NCBI GenBank assembly: GCA_963719805.1
Contig: CAVRDF010000002.1
Location: 1-64,000, forward strand
Length of the DNA stretch: 64,000 nt
Reading direction: 5' to 3'
DNA from: JAMXLO01 sp963719805
Lineage (GTDB): Bacteria > Pseudomonadota > Alphaproteobacteria > Acetobacterales > Acetobacteraceae
Shown: positions 62,514 to 64,000 of the stretch, piece after piece
How positions within the stretch are numbered: position 1 is the stretch's first letter
How the letters are laid out: each line of letters starts with the position of its first letter
Translations under genes and position numbers: made by a program
The notes under the pieces: model-generated
Databases searched by the model: none
What the model saw: only the letters and a program-made list of their open reading frames with translations
Told to the model about the DNA's origin: nothing

Positions 62514-64000
62514 ATGAACCTACCATCGGAACCCGTCGACTTCCTCATCGTCGGCGGCGGGTCAGCCGGCTGCGTGCTGGCGTCGCGCCTGAGTGAGGAT
62601 CCCGCAACGCGCGTTCTGCTATGCGAGGCCGGCCGCGATGTCACGCCCGCGGACATTCCCGACATCCTGGCATCGCCTTATCCCGGCCGCACCTATTTCA
62701 ATCAGCAATGGCTGTGGGGTTCCCTGGAGGCGTCGCGTGGCGACAGCGGCACCAACCAGCCAAGCCAGCCCTGGTTCTATGAACAGGCGCGTCTGCTCGG
62801 CGGCGGTTCTTCGATCAACGGCATCTGCGCCAATCGCGGTTCTCCGTACGATTACGACGAGTGGGCGGCAATCGGCGCACATGGCTGGGCGTGGCCCGAT
62901 GTGCTGCCGTATTTTAAGCAACTGGAAACCGATGCCGACTATGGCGAGCCGCTGCACGGCCGGTCCGGCCCGGTGCCCATACAGCGGCATAGACAGCAGG
63001 ACTGGACTGGCTACACACAGGCCATGGCGAAGATCTTCGGTGACATGGGTTACGCGATAAAGCAGGACCAGAACGGTCCATGGACCGATGGCGTGTTCCC
63101 CACCACGTACAATGTCGATCCGAACGGCAGGCGCGGCAGTGCCGCTCTGGTCTATCTTTCGCCCGAGGTTCGGCGCCGCTCCAACCTCACCGTGTTTACC
63201 GAAGCACCGCTCGATCGGCTGGAGATCAGCGGTGGCCGCGTGCAGGCCGCGCACTTCACCCGCAATGGCACGGCCTTCAGCGTCTCTGCGCGTCAGGTGA
63301 TTGTGTCGGCCGGCGCGCTGCAGAGCCCCGTGGTGCTGATGAAAAGCGGCGTCGGTCCCGCCGCGCATCTCACCGATCATGGCATCGAGGTGCAAGCCGA
63401 TCGGCCAGGGGTTGGCGGCAATCTGCAGGAACATCCGAACATCGGTGTCTCCGGCTATCTGCATCCTTCAGCGAGGCTGCCGACGCGCGAGGGTCATCAC
63501 CTCCAGGCGCTGCTGCGCTATTCGTCGAAGCTCGAGGGTATTCCGCCCGGCGACATGCATGTGGCGATTGCCGCGCGCGGCGGCTGGCATGCTGTAGGCC
63601 AGCGCATCGGCACGCTCGGCTTCTGGGTGAACAAATCCTACTCGACCGGCTGGGTGCGGCTGTCGTCGACACCCGGCAAGCCTTCAGAGATCGACTTCCG
63701 TATGTTGTCCGATCCACGCGACATGGCGCGGTTGAAGCAAGCCTACCGTATCGGCGTCCGCGCCATGATGGCGGCGAAGCAAGCGGGCGTGGTGATGGAC
63801 GTGTTCCCCAGCGGCTACTCGCCACGGATTCGTGAGCTGACCCGGCCGAGCAAGCGCAACGCGATGGTCACCGCACTGGCCGCGCCGCTGATGGACGCCA
63901 GCACCGGCATTCGCCGCAAGGTGATGAACTACGCGGTCGATACCGAATACACCGCTGAGCAGATCGCCGCCGACGATAAGCTGCTGGAAGCGCATCTGCG
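62514..64000 (+). CDS. GMC-family FAD oxidoreductase, partial at window end
   Basis: The open frame from ATG 62514 runs off the window after 495 codons. It has the FAD dinucleotide motif FLIVGGGSAGCVLASRLSED, LLCEAGRD, the GMC signature LLGGGSSINGICANRGSPYD, and the second signature GALQSPVVLMKSGVGP followed by HLTDHGIEVQADRPGVGGNLQEH. GMC enzymes oxidise alcohols (choline dehydrogenase, glucose dehydrogenase and others). The catalytic His in the last 50 residues would lie beyond the window. No signal peptide, so probably cytosolic or membrane-associated. Confidence 0.92.
   Translation, partial: MNLPSEPVDFLIVGGGSAGCVLASRLSEDPATRVLLCEAGRDVTPADIPDILASPYPGRTYFNQQWLWGSLEASRGDSGTNQPSQPWFYEQARLLGGGSSINGICANRGSPYDYDEWAAIGAHGWAWPDVLPYFKQLETDADYGEPLHGRSGPVPIQRHRQQDWTGYTQAMAKIFGDMGYAIKQDQNGPWTDGVFPTTYNVDPNGRRGSAALVYLSPEVRRRSNLTVFTEAPLDRLEISGGRVQAAHFTRNGTAFSVSARQVIVSAGALQSPVVLMKSGVGPAAHLTDHGIEVQADRPGVGGNLQEHPNIGVSGYLHPSARLPTREGHHLQALLRYSSKLEGIPPGDMHVAIAARGGWHAVGQRIGTLGFWVNKSYSTGWVRLSSTPGKPSEIDFRMLSDPRDMARLKQAYRIGVRAMMAAKQAGVVMDVFPSGYSPRIRELTRPSKRNAMVTALAAPLMDASTGIRRKVMNYAVDTEYTAEQIAADDKLLEAHL

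Noticed and set aside
1..64000. CRISPR arrays, rRNA genes, prophage structural genes or a complete transposon
   Set aside because: No regular spacer array, rRNA sequence, tail/capsid genes or intact transposase were seen.

Overview
The window looks like a chromosomal segment of a GC-rich alphaproteobacterium, most likely from Rhodospirillales/Acetobacteraceae. Reasons are the GapR-type nucleoid protein, DUF1244, pyk next to glycerate kinase, lytic transglycosylase next to dapA, PEP-CTERM proteins and general gene style. The family assignment is inference. A tRNA-Ser(UGA) at 20592-20676 divides the window into two very different halves.

Left of the tRNA (1-20590) lies an accessory, decaying region. 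Its first part is a collection of small stress-associated families: Ku, DUF3606, DUF4142, a tandem DUF6328 protein, a YciE/DUF892 ferritin-like protein, a YihY/holin-like membrane operon, a DUF883-like protein and a dodecin-like stub. At least one of these (7529-7984) has a textbook EcfG-type promoter (GGAAC-N17-CGTT), and two others have weaker matches. Many genes are broken: Ku (two frameshifts), DUF3606, an MFS transporter, a truncated Nramp transporter, AsmA (amber codon), a response-regulator fossil, an IS66 transposase fossil, and two small genes beside the tRNA. No integrase or clear attachment site was seen.

Right of the tRNA (20691-64000) the DNA is mostly dense chromosome. It holds an Ldh-type dehydrogenase, a PEP-CTERM protein, a very large two-module TPR/sulfotransferase protein with a coupled secreted partner, and a metabolic block (MmgE/PrpD, solute-binding protein, DHA2 exporter, DUF3500 protein with a His-rich tail, CaiB/BaiF CoA-transferase). 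Next come a small gene behind a Fur-box-like palindrome, DUF2252, an slt-hydrolase-pgpA operon divergent from dapA, a second PEP-CTERM protein, smpB, a BPSL0067/STY0301-like pair and a YuiH-like molybdoenzyme. After these is a YfiR-like/TonB-receptor/GGDEF-EAL signalling module. The end of the window carries pyk, glycerate kinase, DUF1244, gapR, an acyl-CoA ligase, oligoendopeptidase F, an ABC1 kinase, an NTF2-like protein, a GH51 arabinofuranosidase, an amidase, upp and a partial GMC oxidoreductase.

A recurring feature is single-base frameshifts in otherwise well-preserved genes on both sides of the tRNA: slt, the solute-binding protein, GH51, the YfiR-like gene, MFS, DUF3606 and ku. They could be real decay or uncorrected sequencing error, and raw reads would decide. 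The best leads for new biology are the YfiR/TonB/GGDEF-EAL module, the duplicated sulfotransferase with its coupled partner, the Fur-boxed small protein and the BPSL0067/STY0301-like pair.
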